The notes under the pieces: model-generated
Databases searched by the model: none
What the model was told of the DNA's origin: nothing
What the model saw: only the letters and a program-made list of their open reading frames with translations
Source of the DNA: JAICJR01 sp963848495
GTDB taxonomy: Bacteria > Actinomycetota > Thermoleophilia > Solirubrobacterales > Thermoleophilaceae
NCBI GenBank assembly: GCA_963848495.1
Contig: CAWKDV010000001.1
Location: 124,001-188,000, forward strand
Direction: 5' to 3'
DNA: 64,000 nt
In this document: positions 36,006 through 46,653 of the stretch, piece by piece
How positions within the stretch are numbered: the first letter of the stretch is position 1
Layout of the letters: every line of letters begins with the position of its first letter
Program-made: the position numbers and the translations under genes

Positions 36006-38325
36006 TCGGCGTGTGGCGCGCCGTGACACCGAGCGGCCGGAGCGCGTCGTTCACCGCGGACACCACGGCCGCCGGCGAGTTCACCGCACCGCCCTCGCCC
36101 ATCCCCTTGAAGCCGCCGGGGACAAACGGGGTGGGCGACTCGAGGTGGCGCACCTCCACGGGCGGCAGCTCGCACGCCGTGGGCACGAGGTAGTCCATGA
36201 AGCTGCCGGTGACGAGGTTGCCGGCGGCGTCGTACACGAGGTGCTCGTAGAGCGCGCCGCCGATGCCCTGGGCGACCCCGCCGTGCACCTGGCCGTCCAC
36301 GATCATCGGATTGACGATCGTCCCGCAGTCCTCCACCACCACGTAGCGCAGGATCCGCACGGCTCCGGTCTCCGCGTCCAGCTCGACATGGGCGGCGTGC
36401 GCGGAGCTGGCGAAGGTGCCGGGGTCGGGCGGCACGAAGCGGCGCATGGCCTCGAGCCCCGGCTCCTCGCCCTCGGGCAACAGGTCCGGCTCGAACGCCG
36501 CGCGTCGCGCCACCTCGCCGAAGCTGACCCCGCGCGAGGGGCTGCCCCGGACGGAGACCCGGCCGTCGGCCAGCTCGAGGTCGCTTGCGTTGGCCTCGAG
36601 CATCGACGCTGCGAGCCGCAGGACCTTGTCCCTGACGTCCCGCGAGGCGAGGATGGTGGCGCCGCCGGAGCAGACCGTGCTGCGGCTGGCCCAGGTGCCG
36701 AGCCCGTATGGCACGCGGTCGGTGTCACCCCAGATCACCTCGATGTCGCCCGGCGGGATGCCGAGCTCGGCGGCGGCAATCTGCGCGATGGTGGTCTCGT
36801 GGCCCTGGCCGTGGTTGTGCAGCCCCACGGCGATCCGCACGCGGCCGTCCGGCTCAACGCGCACGGACGCCGTGTCATAGCCGAGCGTGAGCTCCATCTT
36901 GCGCGATGCCAGCGCCTGCGGCCCGTAGGCGGACTGCTCGATCGCGAGCGCAACTCCGAGGCCGCGATGGACGCCCTCCGAGCGCAGCCGCTCGTTCTCC
37001 TCCCGCAGGCGCCTCCAGTCGATGGCGCTCTCGAGCAGGTCGACCATGCCCACGTAGTCGCCGCTCTCGAAGCGCAGCCCCACGGCCGTGGTGTGCGGGA
37101 AGCTGCGCACGAGGTTGCGGCGCCTGATCTCGAGCGGGTCGATGTCGAGCCGCTCGGCCAGCTCGTCCATCGCCGACTCCATCCCCAGGCAGGCGATCAC
37201 CCGGCCCACGCCCCGGTACGGCCCCATCGGCGCCTTGTTGGTGACCACGGCGCGCACGCGCCGGGCGTAGGACGGGATGTCGTAGGGGCCGGTAACGTTC
37301 TCGGACGCCTGCCCGGAGTCGAGCGACGCGCTGTAGGGCCAGGGCGCGTAGGCGCCGTTGGCCGCGTAGATCTCGCTGGACACCGCGTGGACCCGGCCGT
37401 CACGGCCGGCCGCCGCGCGCAGCCTGTGCAGCTGCTCGCGGCCGTGGGTCGTCGCGTGCAGGTCCTCGACCCTGTCGCCCACCCACTTCACCGGCCGGCG
37501 CAGCAGCTTGGCCGCCGCGCAGATGGCCACGTCCTCGGGGTAGAGCACGACCTTGGCGCCGAAGCCGCCGCCCATGTCGGGTGCGATCACCCGCACCTTG
37601 TTCTCCGCCAGCTCGAGGTGCTTGGCCAGGCCGGTGCGCGCGATGTGCGGGATCTGGGTCGACAGCCAGGCGGTGAGCTCACCCGTGGCGGCGTCCCAGC
37701 TCGCGATCGAGACGCGCGCCTCCATCGGCACGGCGCAGTAGCGCTGCTGGCGGATCTCGAGCTCCACGACCTCCTCGGCGCTCTCGAAGGCGGCGTCGAC
37801 GTCGCCGGTGGTGGTCTCGAAGCGGTTGAACAGGTTGCCGGGCACCTCGTCGTGGATGAGCGGCGCCCCGTCTGCGAGCGCATCCTCGATCGACAGCAGC
37901 GGGGGCAGGTCCTCGTACTCGACCGCGACAAGCTGCGCGGCGTCCTCGGCGCGATAGCGGCTGTCGGCCACCACGAGCGCGAGCGGCTCGCCGACCATGC
38001 GCACCCTGTCGCGGGCCAGGACCGGCATGTCGCACTCCGAGTAGCCGGGCGTGCCGTTCTTCGCGCGAATCGGGAGCGCCACCCCCTCGAGGTCGCCGGC
38101 CAGGATCACCGCCACCACGCCGCCGGCGGCGCGGGCCGCGCCGGCGTCGATCTTCCCCACGCGCGCGTGCGCGCGCGTACTGCGTACGAATGCGGCCTCG
38201 AGCAGGCCCGGCAGCACCACGTCGCTCACGTAGCGGCCGCCACCGCGCACGAGCCTGGCATCCTCGCGCCGGAGCACGCGTGCGCCCAGCGCCCGCGGCG
38301 CCGCCGTGCCCGGATCGCTCTGCAT
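35968..38325 (-). CDS. Molybdenum hydroxylase large subunit L6, coupled to ABC transporter
   Basis: A 785-residue Moco subunit, the most divergent of the six: VLRREDARLVRGGGRYVSD, GGGFGAKVVLYPEDVA, NKAPMGPYRGVGRVIACL, and GGFKGMGEGGAVNSP with the catalytic Glu. The ATG at 38325 shares one base with the stop of the permease gene (TGATG), so it is the last gene of the BMP-type ABC transporter operon. That linkage suggests it acts on the imported compound. The 3' end overlaps L5 on the other strand. Confidence 0.92.
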   Translation of the reverse strand: MQSDPGTAAPRALGARVLRREDARLVRGGGRYVSDVVLPGLLEAAFVRSTRAHARVGKIDAGAARAAGGVVAVILAGDLEGVALPIRAKNGTPGYSECDMPVLARDRVRMVGEPLALVVADSRYRAEDAAQLVAVEYEDLPPLLSIEDALADGAPLIHDEVPGNLFNRFETTTGDVDAAFESAEEVVELEIRQQRYCAVPMEARVSIASWDAATGELTAWLSTQIPHIARTGLAKHLELAENKVRVIAPDMGGGFGAKVVLYPEDVAICAAAKLLRRPVKWVGDRVEDLHATTHGREQLHRLRAAAGRDGRVHAVSSEIYAANGAYAPWPYSASLDSGQASENVTGPYDIPSYARRVRAVVTNKAPMGPYRGVGRVIACLGMESAMDELAERLDIDPLEIRRRNLVRSFPHTTAVGLRFESGDYVGMVDLLESAIDWRRLREENERLRSEGVHRGLGVALAIEQSAYGPQALASRKMELTLGYDTASVRVEPDGRVRIAVGLHNHGQGHETTIAQIAAAELGIPPGDIEVIWGDTDRVPYGLGTWASRSTVCSGGATILASRDVRDKVLRLAASMLEANASDLELADGRVSVRGSPSRGVSFGEVARRAAFEPDLLPEGEEPGLEAMRRFVPPDPGTFASSAHAAHVELDAETGAVRILRYVVVEDCGTIVNPMIVDGQVHGGVAQGIGGALYEHLVYDAAGNLVTGSFMDYLVPTACELPPVEVRHLESPTPFVPGGFKGMGEGGAVNSPAAVVSAVNDALRPLGVTARHTPITPEWVLAALQS

Positions 38326-39435
38326 CAGCCCTCGCCTCGGGTGTACGGCAGCGTGAGCTTGCTCGGCATGTGCGCCTTGGTGGTGGCGCCGGCGAGCACG
38401 ATCAGGGCGAACAGGAACGGCACCGAGCGCCAGAGCTGGTCCGGCAGGTCGATGTGCGGGTCCGCGACCGCGAGCACGCTGCCGGACACGGCGACGAACA
38501 CCGCCAGCCCGAAGGCGACCGGCCGCGGCCTGTTGTGCCGCCAGCGCAGCGCCAGGAAGACCGCAATCGCCGCCCCGTTGGCCGCGACGACCGCCCACAC
38601 GGCTGTGGGCACCGTGCTCTGATCCGCCAGCCGAAGCTGCAGTGCGTCCATGCCGCCGAGGGCCAGGCACGCGGCCAGCACGCCGAGCGGCCGCCAGCGG
38701 CCGAAGATGACGGCGACGAGCGCCAGGAAGCCGCGGCCCGCGGTCATCTCCTGGTGGAAGATCCCGACCTGAACGATCGTCAGGTTCACGCCGCCGAGCC
38801 CGGCCAGGCCGCCGGCGCAGAGCACACCCGCCCAGCGCACACGCTTCACGCTGATACCGGCCGTGTCCACGGCCGCCGGCAGCTCGCCGGCGCCGCGGAT
38901 GGCGAGCCCCCATCTCGTGCAGAAGAGCAGGAACCAGCTCGCAGGCACGAGCAGGAAGGCCAGGTAGATCGTCCAGTCGTGGTTGAAGAGCGCCGACCCG
39001 AAGTCGGGGATCTTGGACAGGCCCGGGAGCGCGAGCTGGCCGATCGTGGGCACCACGATCTGGGCGCGGCTCCCGAAGATCTGGGCGAAGAGGTAGCTGG
39101 TGAGGCCTATCGCGGCGAGGTTGATACCCACGCCCGAGACGATCTGGTCCGCCCTGGCCTCGATCGTGAGGAGCCCCATGATCACGCGCGAATACGAGGC
39201 CGGCCGCCACGCCCGCCGCGGCTCCGGCGGCGAGGTTGCCCGTCTTCCACGCCACCAGGTAGGAGAAGAAGCAGCCGACGAGCATGAAGCCCTCGAGGCC
39301 GACGTTGAGGACGCCGGCGCGCTCCGAGATCAGCTCGCCGATGGCGGCGAGCAGGATCGGCGTGGTGAGGACGATCGCCGCGCCGAGCCAGGCGGTGTCG
39401 AACGGCCCGATGCCGATGTTCGCGATGACGTTCAT
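38325..39435 (-). pseudogene. ABC transporter permease 1 (BMP/nucleoside-type), one frameshift
   Basis: Two frames together give a permease of about 369 residues, similar to YufQ/NupC-type inner-membrane proteins of nucleoside ABC importers: MNVIANIGIGPFDTAWLGAA, GELISERAGVLNVGLEGFML, then MGLLTIEARADQIVSGVGIN and several further helices. The frame changes near 39186-39192 (after AAGLVFA); removing one base joins VFA to IMGLL and makes the length divisible by three. The ATG overlaps the restored stop of permease 2 as ATGA. Confidence 0.8.
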
Positions 39436-40550
39436 CGGGCGGGCTCCAGCTCGGCGGCGGGCGGAGCGGGCTTGGACCTGTGCCGGCTGGTGCGCGACGC
39501 ACGCTGGCGCCGGCGCAGCGACGTACAGCAGCGTGGTGGCCGCGAGGACGAGGACGATCATGAGGCCCTGGATGAAGTCCGACGAGCGAGGACGAGATGC
39601 CGATCGTGCCCTCCATCACGCCGCCGCCCTGCTCGAGCGCCGCGAACAGCAGCGCCGACGGCAGCACGGCCACGGGCGAGTTGCGCGCGAGCAGCGCCAC
39701 CGCGATGCCGGTGAAGCCGTAGTTCGCGCCGAAGTCCTCGCCCATCGCGTGCGGTGGAGCCAGCGATCACGAGCGAGGCCCCGGCCAGTCCCGCCAGCGC
39801 GCCCGACAGCAGGATCGCGCGCGTGCCGATCCCCTCCGGCGACACGCCGGCGAGCCGCGCCACGCGCTCACCGGAGCCGACGAGCCGGATCCTGAACCCG
39901 AACAGCGTGCGCGCGAGCATGAACGAGATCACGGCGACGGCCACCGGCACGAGCACGATGTCCCAGTGGAGGTCGGTGTTGATGAGCAGCTCCGGCCAGC
40001 GGGAGGTGTTGGGCAGCGACGGCGTGAGCGGCAGCGGCGTGGTCTTGTCGTGGAACGGCCCGCGCACCCACCAGGCGAGGATCTGAGCCGCCACGAGGTT
40101 CAGCAGCAGCGTGGAGAGGATCTCGTTCACGCCCCGCTTGGCCCACAGCCAGGCCGCGATCCCGGCGTACAGGGCTCCCCCGACCATCCCCGCCGCCAGC
40201 GTCAGCGGCAGGTGCAGCCCGGCGGGGACGTGGATCTTGAGGGCGACCACCGAGACGAACAGGCCGCCGATCAGGATCTGGCCCGGGAAGCCGACGTGGA
40301 AACGACCGGCCTTGAACACCACGATCCAGCCCAGGGCGACCAGGGTGAGCGGGACCATCTTGGCGAGCGTGCCTGCGACGTTCAGCCGGGTGCCGAAGGC
40401 GCCGTCCACGAAGGCGGACGCGCCGCGGCCGAACGAGACGCCGGAGGCGACGACGAAGATCATCGCCACCATCAGCGCCGCGAGGGCCACCGCCACCGAG
40501 AGGATGAAGTCCATCCCGCCGGTCGAGAGGCGTGCTCGCAGCGTCCCCGA

Positions 40551-40554
<4 letters not shown>
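39432..40554 (-). pseudogene. ABC transporter permease 2 (BMP/nucleoside-type), four frameshifts
   Basis: Four frame changes interrupt one permease of about 372 residues of the YufP/NupB type: DFILSVAVALAALMVAMIFV, KAGRFHVGFPGQILIGG, KRGVNEILSTLLLNLVA, GANYGFTGIAVALLARNSP. Extra bases are inferred near 40524, 39752, 39579 and 39519. With all four removed the frame runs from GTG at 40554 (overlapping the ATPase stop) to a TGA at 39432 that overlaps the permease 1 start, and the length becomes divisible by three. Confidence 0.8.
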
Positions 40555-42161
<1,607 letters not shown>

Positions 42162-42164
42162 AAG

Positions 42165-42197
42165 GAAGGCTCCCCGGCACAGGGCCGGGAAGCCTTC
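42165..42197 (-). promoter_or_regulatory. Hairpin between substrate-binding and ATPase genes, hiding the ATPase ribosome site
   Basis: A 14-bp stem (42165-42178 pairing with 42184-42197, one G-U) with a five-base loop lies in the 93-base gap after the substrate-binding protein gene. The 3' arm on the minus strand contains GGGGAG, eight bases before the GTG at 42161, so the stem covers the likely ribosome site of the ATPase gene. No T-run follows, so it is not a simple terminator. It probably sets the expression ratio of binding protein to transporter. Confidence 0.6.
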
Positions 42198-42254
42198 GGG
42201 ATCGGGCGTGTTATCAGTCGAGCGATCAACTGGACTGGATCACCGGCACGGGGG

Positions 42255-43397
42255 TCACCCCGTCTGCCCGGCGTTCTGCACCGGACCGTCGAAGCCCTCC
42301 TGGTAGGGATAGTTCGGCCGCGCATTGACCGCGTTCGCTGGGAGCTTGATCGAGCCGCCGTTCACACCGTCGATCGTGTCCTTGGTGGCCTTGGCGATGT
42401 CCGACTTGGCCTGGTACTTGGGGCACAGCTTAAGCGTCTGCAGGTTCGGGTCCTGCAGGTCGAGGAACACCGCGCCCGGCTTCAGCGTGCCCTTGGCGTA
42501 GCGGTCGAGCATCAGGCTCGTCGCCGCGACGTTGTTCACGACCTCGGTGCCCACGATGTTGTCGTAGGAGGTGCAGTCCGGGATCGTCAGCTTGAACATC
42601 GCCGGGTCCTTGCCCGACTCCTTGCCCGCCGCGTATGAGCCGGCGATGCCTGCGTCGAGGAACGGGAAGACCACGTCGGCCTTGTCCGTGATCATCGCCG
42701 CCGTGGCAGCCTTCGCCTTCGCCACGTCATTGAAGTCGCCGGTGATGTTCTTGAGCACCTTGATCGACGGGTCGACACTCTTCACGCCCGCGGCGAAGCC
42801 GTTCGCCGCCTGCACGGTCGGCGGGATCTCCGCTCCGCCGACGTACCCCACGACCTTGCTCTTGGTCAGGTGCGCCGCGTCCACGCCGGCCACGTAGGCC
42901 GGCGCGCCCCAGTCGTTGGCGAAGCCGGTGACGTTCTTGTGGTAGTGCTGCGTGTAGCCCGCCACGTCGACGAAGTACTTCGACGGGTACTTGTCGGCAA
43001 GCGCGTCGAAGATCGGGCCGAAGCTGGCGCTGACGCCCAGGACCACGTCGTTGAGTGGCGCGAGCGTGTTGACCGCGTCGGTGCGCTGTTGGTCGGTGGC
43101 CTTGTTCTCGAGCGTCGCCGTCAGCTTCAGGTTCGGGTTCGCCTTCTCGGCGGCGAGGATGCCCTCGTAGGCCGCCTGGTTGAACGACTTGTCGTTCTTC
43201 GGGCCGATCAGCGCCGCGCCGATCTTGATCGTCTTGCCGCTGCTGCCTCCGCTGGTCGCCGCTCCTCCGCCCGAGCTGGAGCTGGAGCTGGAGCTGCTCT
43301 TGTTGCTGCTGCCGCAGGCGGCGACCGTCAAAGCCACTGCGAGGACGACGATCGCAGCCGCGATCGAACGCCTGTGAGTCCCAGCAATCCTCCTCAT
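42255..43397 (-). CDS. BMP-family ABC substrate-binding lipoprotein
   Basis: A 380-residue lipoprotein: signal peptide with lipobox VALTVAACGSS, a Ser/Gly-rich linker, then a BMP/Med-type periplasmic-binding fold (KIGAALIGPKNDKSFNQAAYEG, FANDWGAPAYVAGVDAAHLT, ADVVFPFLDAGIAGSYAAG). BMP-family proteins bind purine nucleosides and related compounds for ABC import. The ATG at 43397 is chosen because AAGGAGAGAGG precedes it; an in-frame start at 43442 lacks this. First gene of the transporter-L6 operon. Unlike the downstream genes it has no frameshift. Confidence 0.9.
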   Translation of the reverse strand: MRRIAGTHRRSIAAAIVVLAVALTVAACGSSNKSSSSSSSSSGGGAATSGGSSGKTIKIGAALIGPKNDKSFNQAAYEGILAAEKANPNLKLTATLENKATDQQRTDAVNTLAPLNDVVLGVSASFGPIFDALADKYPSKYFVDVAGYTQHYHKNVTGFANDWGAPAYVAGVDAAHLTKSKVVGYVGGAEIPPTVQAANGFAAGVKSVDPSIKVLKNITGDFNDVAKAKAATAAMITDKADVVFPFLDAGIAGSYAAGKESGKDPAMFKLTIPDCTSYDNIVGTEVVNNVAATSLMLDRYAKGTLKPGAVFLDLQDPNLQTLKLCPKYQAKSDIAKATKDTIDGVNGGSIKLPANAVNARPNYPYQEGFDGPVQNAGQTG

Positions 43398-43625
43398 GAC
43401 CTCTCTCCTTGCTTGGGTCCGCTGACGTTCCGAGGTCCCCAACAGGGCCCCTCCGGCCGCTGCGGTAGCTCTACCACAAAAGTCCTACAAATGCCAAACC
43501 AACCCGGTTAAGCGTGGGTGAAGCCAACGCTCTCTCCAGCCCGACTTCGGCGCGAGTATCCCCAAGCCCTCACACCGTGTCATCGGGACACTCCCGCTTG
43601 CGCGGAGGGTTTTCCCTCTGCCCCA
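43398..43625 (-). promoter_or_regulatory. Intergenic region before the ABC operon
   Basis: A 228-base gap. On the minus strand it holds TTGGCA (near 43495) and a weak TAGAGC about 18 bases on, a possible promoter for the substrate-binding gene, followed by a leader of about 75 bases. Near the end of the upstream amidohydrolase a small hairpin, GAGGG-AAAA-CCCTC (43605-43618), may help termination. No further gene is seen here. Confidence 0.35.
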
Positions 43626-44627
43626 TCAGGCGGCCGCCCCGGCCCGCTCGAGCCCGAACAGGCGGCCGGCGTTGGCGCTCCGGATTGCCTCGGCCACGTT
43701 CTCCTCGAGGCCTGCGTCCGCGAGCGTCCGCAGGCTCCGCGCCGGGTCCCAGAACGGGTAGTCGGAACCGAACATCACGCGCTCGGGGCCGAGGAAGGCG
43801 AGGGTGGACCGCAGCGCCGGCGCCCAGACGCAGACCGAGTCGGTGTAAAGCAGAGCGAGCGCCTCGCTCGGCGCCACGCTGAGCTTGCCGGTGCCGCCCG
43901 GCAGACGCGCGGCCTCGTAGTCGATCCGCCCCACGAGCTGGGGGATCAGGCTGCCCGCGTGGGCCAGCACGAGCTTGAGATCCGGGTGGCGCTCGAACAG
44001 CCCACCGAGCGTGAGCCGCAGGACCGCGCCCGTGGTGTCCACGAGGAAGCCCAGCGTGGGAATCAGCGCGTAGGCGTCGAGCACCTTGGCGACGAGCGGA
44101 TAGGTCGGGTGGATGTAGATCGGGACGTCGAGCCCGGCCGCCGCCTCCCAGACGACCTCGAAGCGCGCGTCGTCGAGCGCCACCCCCGCGGCGTTCGAGT
44201 AGATCATCGCGCCCACCGCCCCGCCGCTCACGGCGCGCTCGAGCTCGGCGGCGGCCTCCGCGGGCGCCTGCAGCGGGAGCACGGCGAGCGGCACGAGGCG
44301 GCCCGGCCGGCTGCCCGCCACGTCGTTGAGCTCGTCGTTCACCTCCCGCGCCACGGCGGGCCCATCCGCCACCGGGAACCAGTCGACCCCGGGCACGTTG
44401 GCGCTGATCACGGCGAGATCGATGCCCTGCTCGTCCATCTGCCGCATGCGCAGCCCGAGGTCGCCCATGTTCGGCAGCAGCGGGTGGACGTTGCCCTCGC
44501 CGTACTCGATCAGCTTGCCGTCGCCGTCCCGCGAGATGCGCGGCAGCTCCGTGCGGCGCTCGAGCGCGGCCACCATCGTCGAGGGCAGGAAGTGGCTGTG
44601 CACGTCGATCAGCCGGGGAGCGCTCAT
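43626..44627 (-). CDS. ACMSD-like amidohydrolase (amidohydrolase_2)
   Basis: A 333-residue metal hydrolase or decarboxylase of the ACMSD/gamma-resorcylate decarboxylase group: LIDVHSHFLP (HxH), PIYIHPTYPL (His), LVLAHAGSLIPQL (His) and VMFGSDYPFWDP (Asp). In this family the Zn site supports non-oxidative decarboxylation or hydrolysis of ring acids. The ATG overlaps the stop of the DUF1989 gene. It is distantly paralogous to the gene at 55752. Confidence 0.85.
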   Translation of the reverse strand: MSAPRLIDVHSHFLPSTMVAALERRTELPRISRDGDGKLIEYGEGNVHPLLPNMGDLGLRMRQMDEQGIDLAVISANVPGVDWFPVADGPAVAREVNDELNDVAGSRPGRLVPLAVLPLQAPAEAAAELERAVSGGAVGAMIYSNAAGVALDDARFEVVWEAAAGLDVPIYIHPTYPLVAKVLDAYALIPTLGFLVDTTGAVLRLTLGGLFERHPDLKLVLAHAGSLIPQLVGRIDYEAARLPGGTGKLSVAPSEALALLYTDSVCVWAPALRSTLAFLGPERVMFGSDYPFWDPARSLRTLADAGLEENVAEAIRSANAGRLFGLERAGAAA

Positions 44628-45772
44628 GCCGTCCCACCCGCTCCGAAGTCCACGAAGGGACGCCGGACGTTCGTCACGTGCCTGTTGCACCAGCGCATGA
44701 ACGACGCCCTCATGGCCTCCCCCTCGGTCGCGCCGTAGAGGCCGGTGTCGATCAGGCCGTGCAGGATGCGCGCCTCCTCCCCGGAGAAGTCGAGCTCGAG
44801 CGTCACCGGGCTCGGCGCCGGGCGGTAGCTCGCCACGTACTCGGCGTCGGGCTCGAGCTCGCGCGAGGCGAGGACCGGCACGGCGGCCAGGTCCTCGCTC
44901 TTCACCTGGCTGTCCATCGCCCCCCAGCGGCTCTCGATCTCGTTCACGAGCGCTTCGGTGTCCGGCGAGCGCGAGTAGATCTCGAGCCTGATCGGGGTGA
45001 CCGTGTAGTTGTTGATGCCCACCAGGTCGCCGCAGCCGCAGATCACGGCCGCGGCGAGCACATCGAACATCGCCAGGAGATCGATGCGGTCGCCCTTCCG
45101 CGCCGGGTTCCACCTGAACTGGCGCCGGCCCGAGTCGTCGATCGTCGTGGCCATCCAGAGGTTGAACGAGTCGTGCACGTCGTCGGGTGTGAGGCGGTAC
45201 TCGCGAATCGCCTCCGCGAGCGTGTCCTGACAGTTGGCATGGGTCGTGAGCCCCCAGCCGAGCTCCTCGAACACCCGGTTGCAGCGGTGGCCGACGATGT
45301 CGAGCTCGCAGGTGTCCGCGATCTCGAGGATCGAGAACATCGGCCGCCCGCGCGGCGCGTTGGTCCAGATGAACTCGCCCTTGCGCGGGTCGAACGACTG
45401 GAAGCTCCTCGTGAAGCCGCAGTCGAGAAACTCCTTGTAGTCGTGCAGGTTGAAGGCGTTGAAGTCCACGCAGGTGCCGCCCTCGACCTGCTCGATGCGC
45501 AGCACCTCGCCGCGCATCACCGGCACGGCCTTGCCGGTGATCGGCTCGAGGATCAGCTCCCAGCGCTTCTCGCCGTACTCCGGGAAGGCGGTCTCGAGAA
45601 CGTCGTAGCGAGCCGTGCCGCCGACGTAGCCGCCGGCTCCGGCCAAGCGGTCGTTCACGTGCTCGAGCAGCACGTTGTGGAGCACCTCCTCGCGGGTGGC
45701 GCCGCGCCCACCGGCGCCCACCACCCGGTCGAGGAACTCGACCTGCGTGTCGTAGAGCTCGACGCTCCCCAT
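44624..45772 (-). CDS. Long DUF1989 (urea carboxylase-associated family) protein
   Basis: A 382-residue protein whose middle (about 70-260) matches DUF1989: VMRGEVLRIEQVEGGTCVDFNAFN, and GCGDLVGINNYTVTPIRLEIY, where the usual SNCP...PT is replaced by a CGCG-VG-INN pattern. It has about 60 extra N-terminal and 110 extra C-terminal residues compared with the usual ~200-residue members such as the one at 59892. DUF1989 proteins accompany urea carboxylase and allantoin/guanidine genes; the reaction is not established here. It starts 14 bases after the SDR gene. Confidence 0.75.
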   Translation of the reverse strand: MGSVELYDTQVEFLDRVVGAGGRGATREEVLHNVLLEHVNDRLAGAGGYVGGTARYDVLETAFPEYGEKRWELILEPITGKAVPVMRGEVLRIEQVEGGTCVDFNAFNLHDYKEFLDCGFTRSFQSFDPRKGEFIWTNAPRGRPMFSILEIADTCELDIVGHRCNRVFEELGWGLTTHANCQDTLAEAIREYRLTPDDVHDSFNLWMATTIDDSGRRQFRWNPARKGDRIDLLAMFDVLAAAVICGCGDLVGINNYTVTPIRLEIYSRSPDTEALVNEIESRWGAMDSQVKSEDLAAVPVLASRELEPDAEYVASYRPAPSPVTLELDFSGEEARILHGLIDTGLYGATEGEAMRASFMRWCNRHVTNVRRPFVDFGAGGTA

Positions 45773-45786
45773 GACGCGACCCTCGG

Positions 45787-46584
45787 CTAGATGTCCATCA
45801 GCGCCTTGCGCTGAGCCCCGTCGATCGGGATGTGGGCGCCGTTGATGAAGCTCGCCCGCGGCGACGCGAGGAAGGCGACCACGTTCGCCACCTCATCGGG
45901 TTCGCAGATGCGCCCGAGCGGGATGCTCGACACGGCCAGCTCGTGCGCACGCGCCTGGTCCACTCCCTTGTCTCGCGCAAAGGCCTTCTCCAGGCCGTCC
46001 CAGCGGTCGGTGTTCACCGGGCCGGGGTTGACCGTGTTGATGCGCACGCCGTAGCGGCCGTACTGCTCGGCGGCGGAGGACGCGAAGTTGATGTCGGCCG
46101 CGTTGGCGGCGCCTGCGGTGACCTCCCAGTAGCTCGGCTTGAGGCCGTCGTTGCCCACCACCAGCACGATGCAGCCGCTGCCGCGTTCGCGCATGTGGGG
46201 CAGGACCGCCTTGCACGAGCGCACATAGCCCATGAACTTGAGGCCGAGGCTGACCTCCCAGTGCTCCTCGGTGAGCTCCTCGATCAGGCCGCCCGGCGAC
46301 GAGCCCGCACAGGTCACGAGGATGTCGATCCACCCGAGCGCGTCGATGGCCTCGCGGACCACACGCTCGACGTCATCCGGCTTGCTCATGTCGCCCGGGA
46401 TCCCCACCACCTTGCGGCCGCTGGCCTCGGCGAGCTCGTTCGCGGTGTGCTCCAGCCCGTCGGGCGTGCGCGCGTTGATGGCGACGTCGCAGCCCTCCTC
46501 CGCGAACACCAGGGCCGACGCGCGGCCGATGCCTTTGCTCGCGCCGGTTACGAGAACGGTCTGGCCCTCCAAGCCGAGATCCAC
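45787..46584 (-). CDS. Short-chain dehydrogenase/reductase fold protein lacking the Tyr-Lys pair
   Basis: A 265-residue SDR: TGASKGIGRASALVFAEEG binds the dinucleotide and VTCAGSSPGG replaces NNAG. Where family members have YxxxK, this protein reads WEVTAGAAN, so both catalytic residues appear to be changed, and the usual Ser is in the region VVGNDGLKPS. The fold and C-terminal NPGPVNTDRW and SFINGAHIPIDGA are normal. It may bind NAD(P) without classical dehydrogenase chemistry. It follows a 69-base gap with a palindrome and a promoter motif. Confidence 0.8.
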   Translation of the reverse strand: MDLGLEGQTVLVTGASKGIGRASALVFAEEGCDVAINARTPDGLEHTANELAEASGRKVVGIPGDMSKPDDVERVVREAIDALGWIDILVTCAGSSPGGLIEELTEEHWEVSLGLKFMGYVRSCKAVLPHMRERGSGCIVLVVGNDGLKPSYWEVTAGAANAADINFASSAAEQYGRYGVRINTVNPGPVNTDRWDGLEKAFARDKGVDQARAHELAVSSIPLGRICEPDEVANVVAFLASPRASFINGAHIPIDGAQRKALMDI

Positions 46585-46615
46585 CGCTTGCCCCTCTCCT
46601 TCGCTCGACTGACAC

Positions 46616-46650
46616 TGACCGGCGCGCCGGTCATTCGTCGAACGTTATAC
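46616..46650 (-). promoter_or_regulatory. Palindrome plus promoter-like motif (site E) upstream of the SDR gene
   Basis: TGACCGGCGCGCCGGTCA (46616-46633) is a perfect 18-base palindrome. Directly upstream on the minus strand is GTATAACGTTCGAC (46637-46650), matching sites A and B at 12 of 14 positions, with TATAAC as a possible -10 box for the SDR gene. The palindrome lies just downstream of that box and could be an operator, or part of the termination of the amidase transcript. Confidence 0.45.
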
Positions 46651-46653
46651 CAA

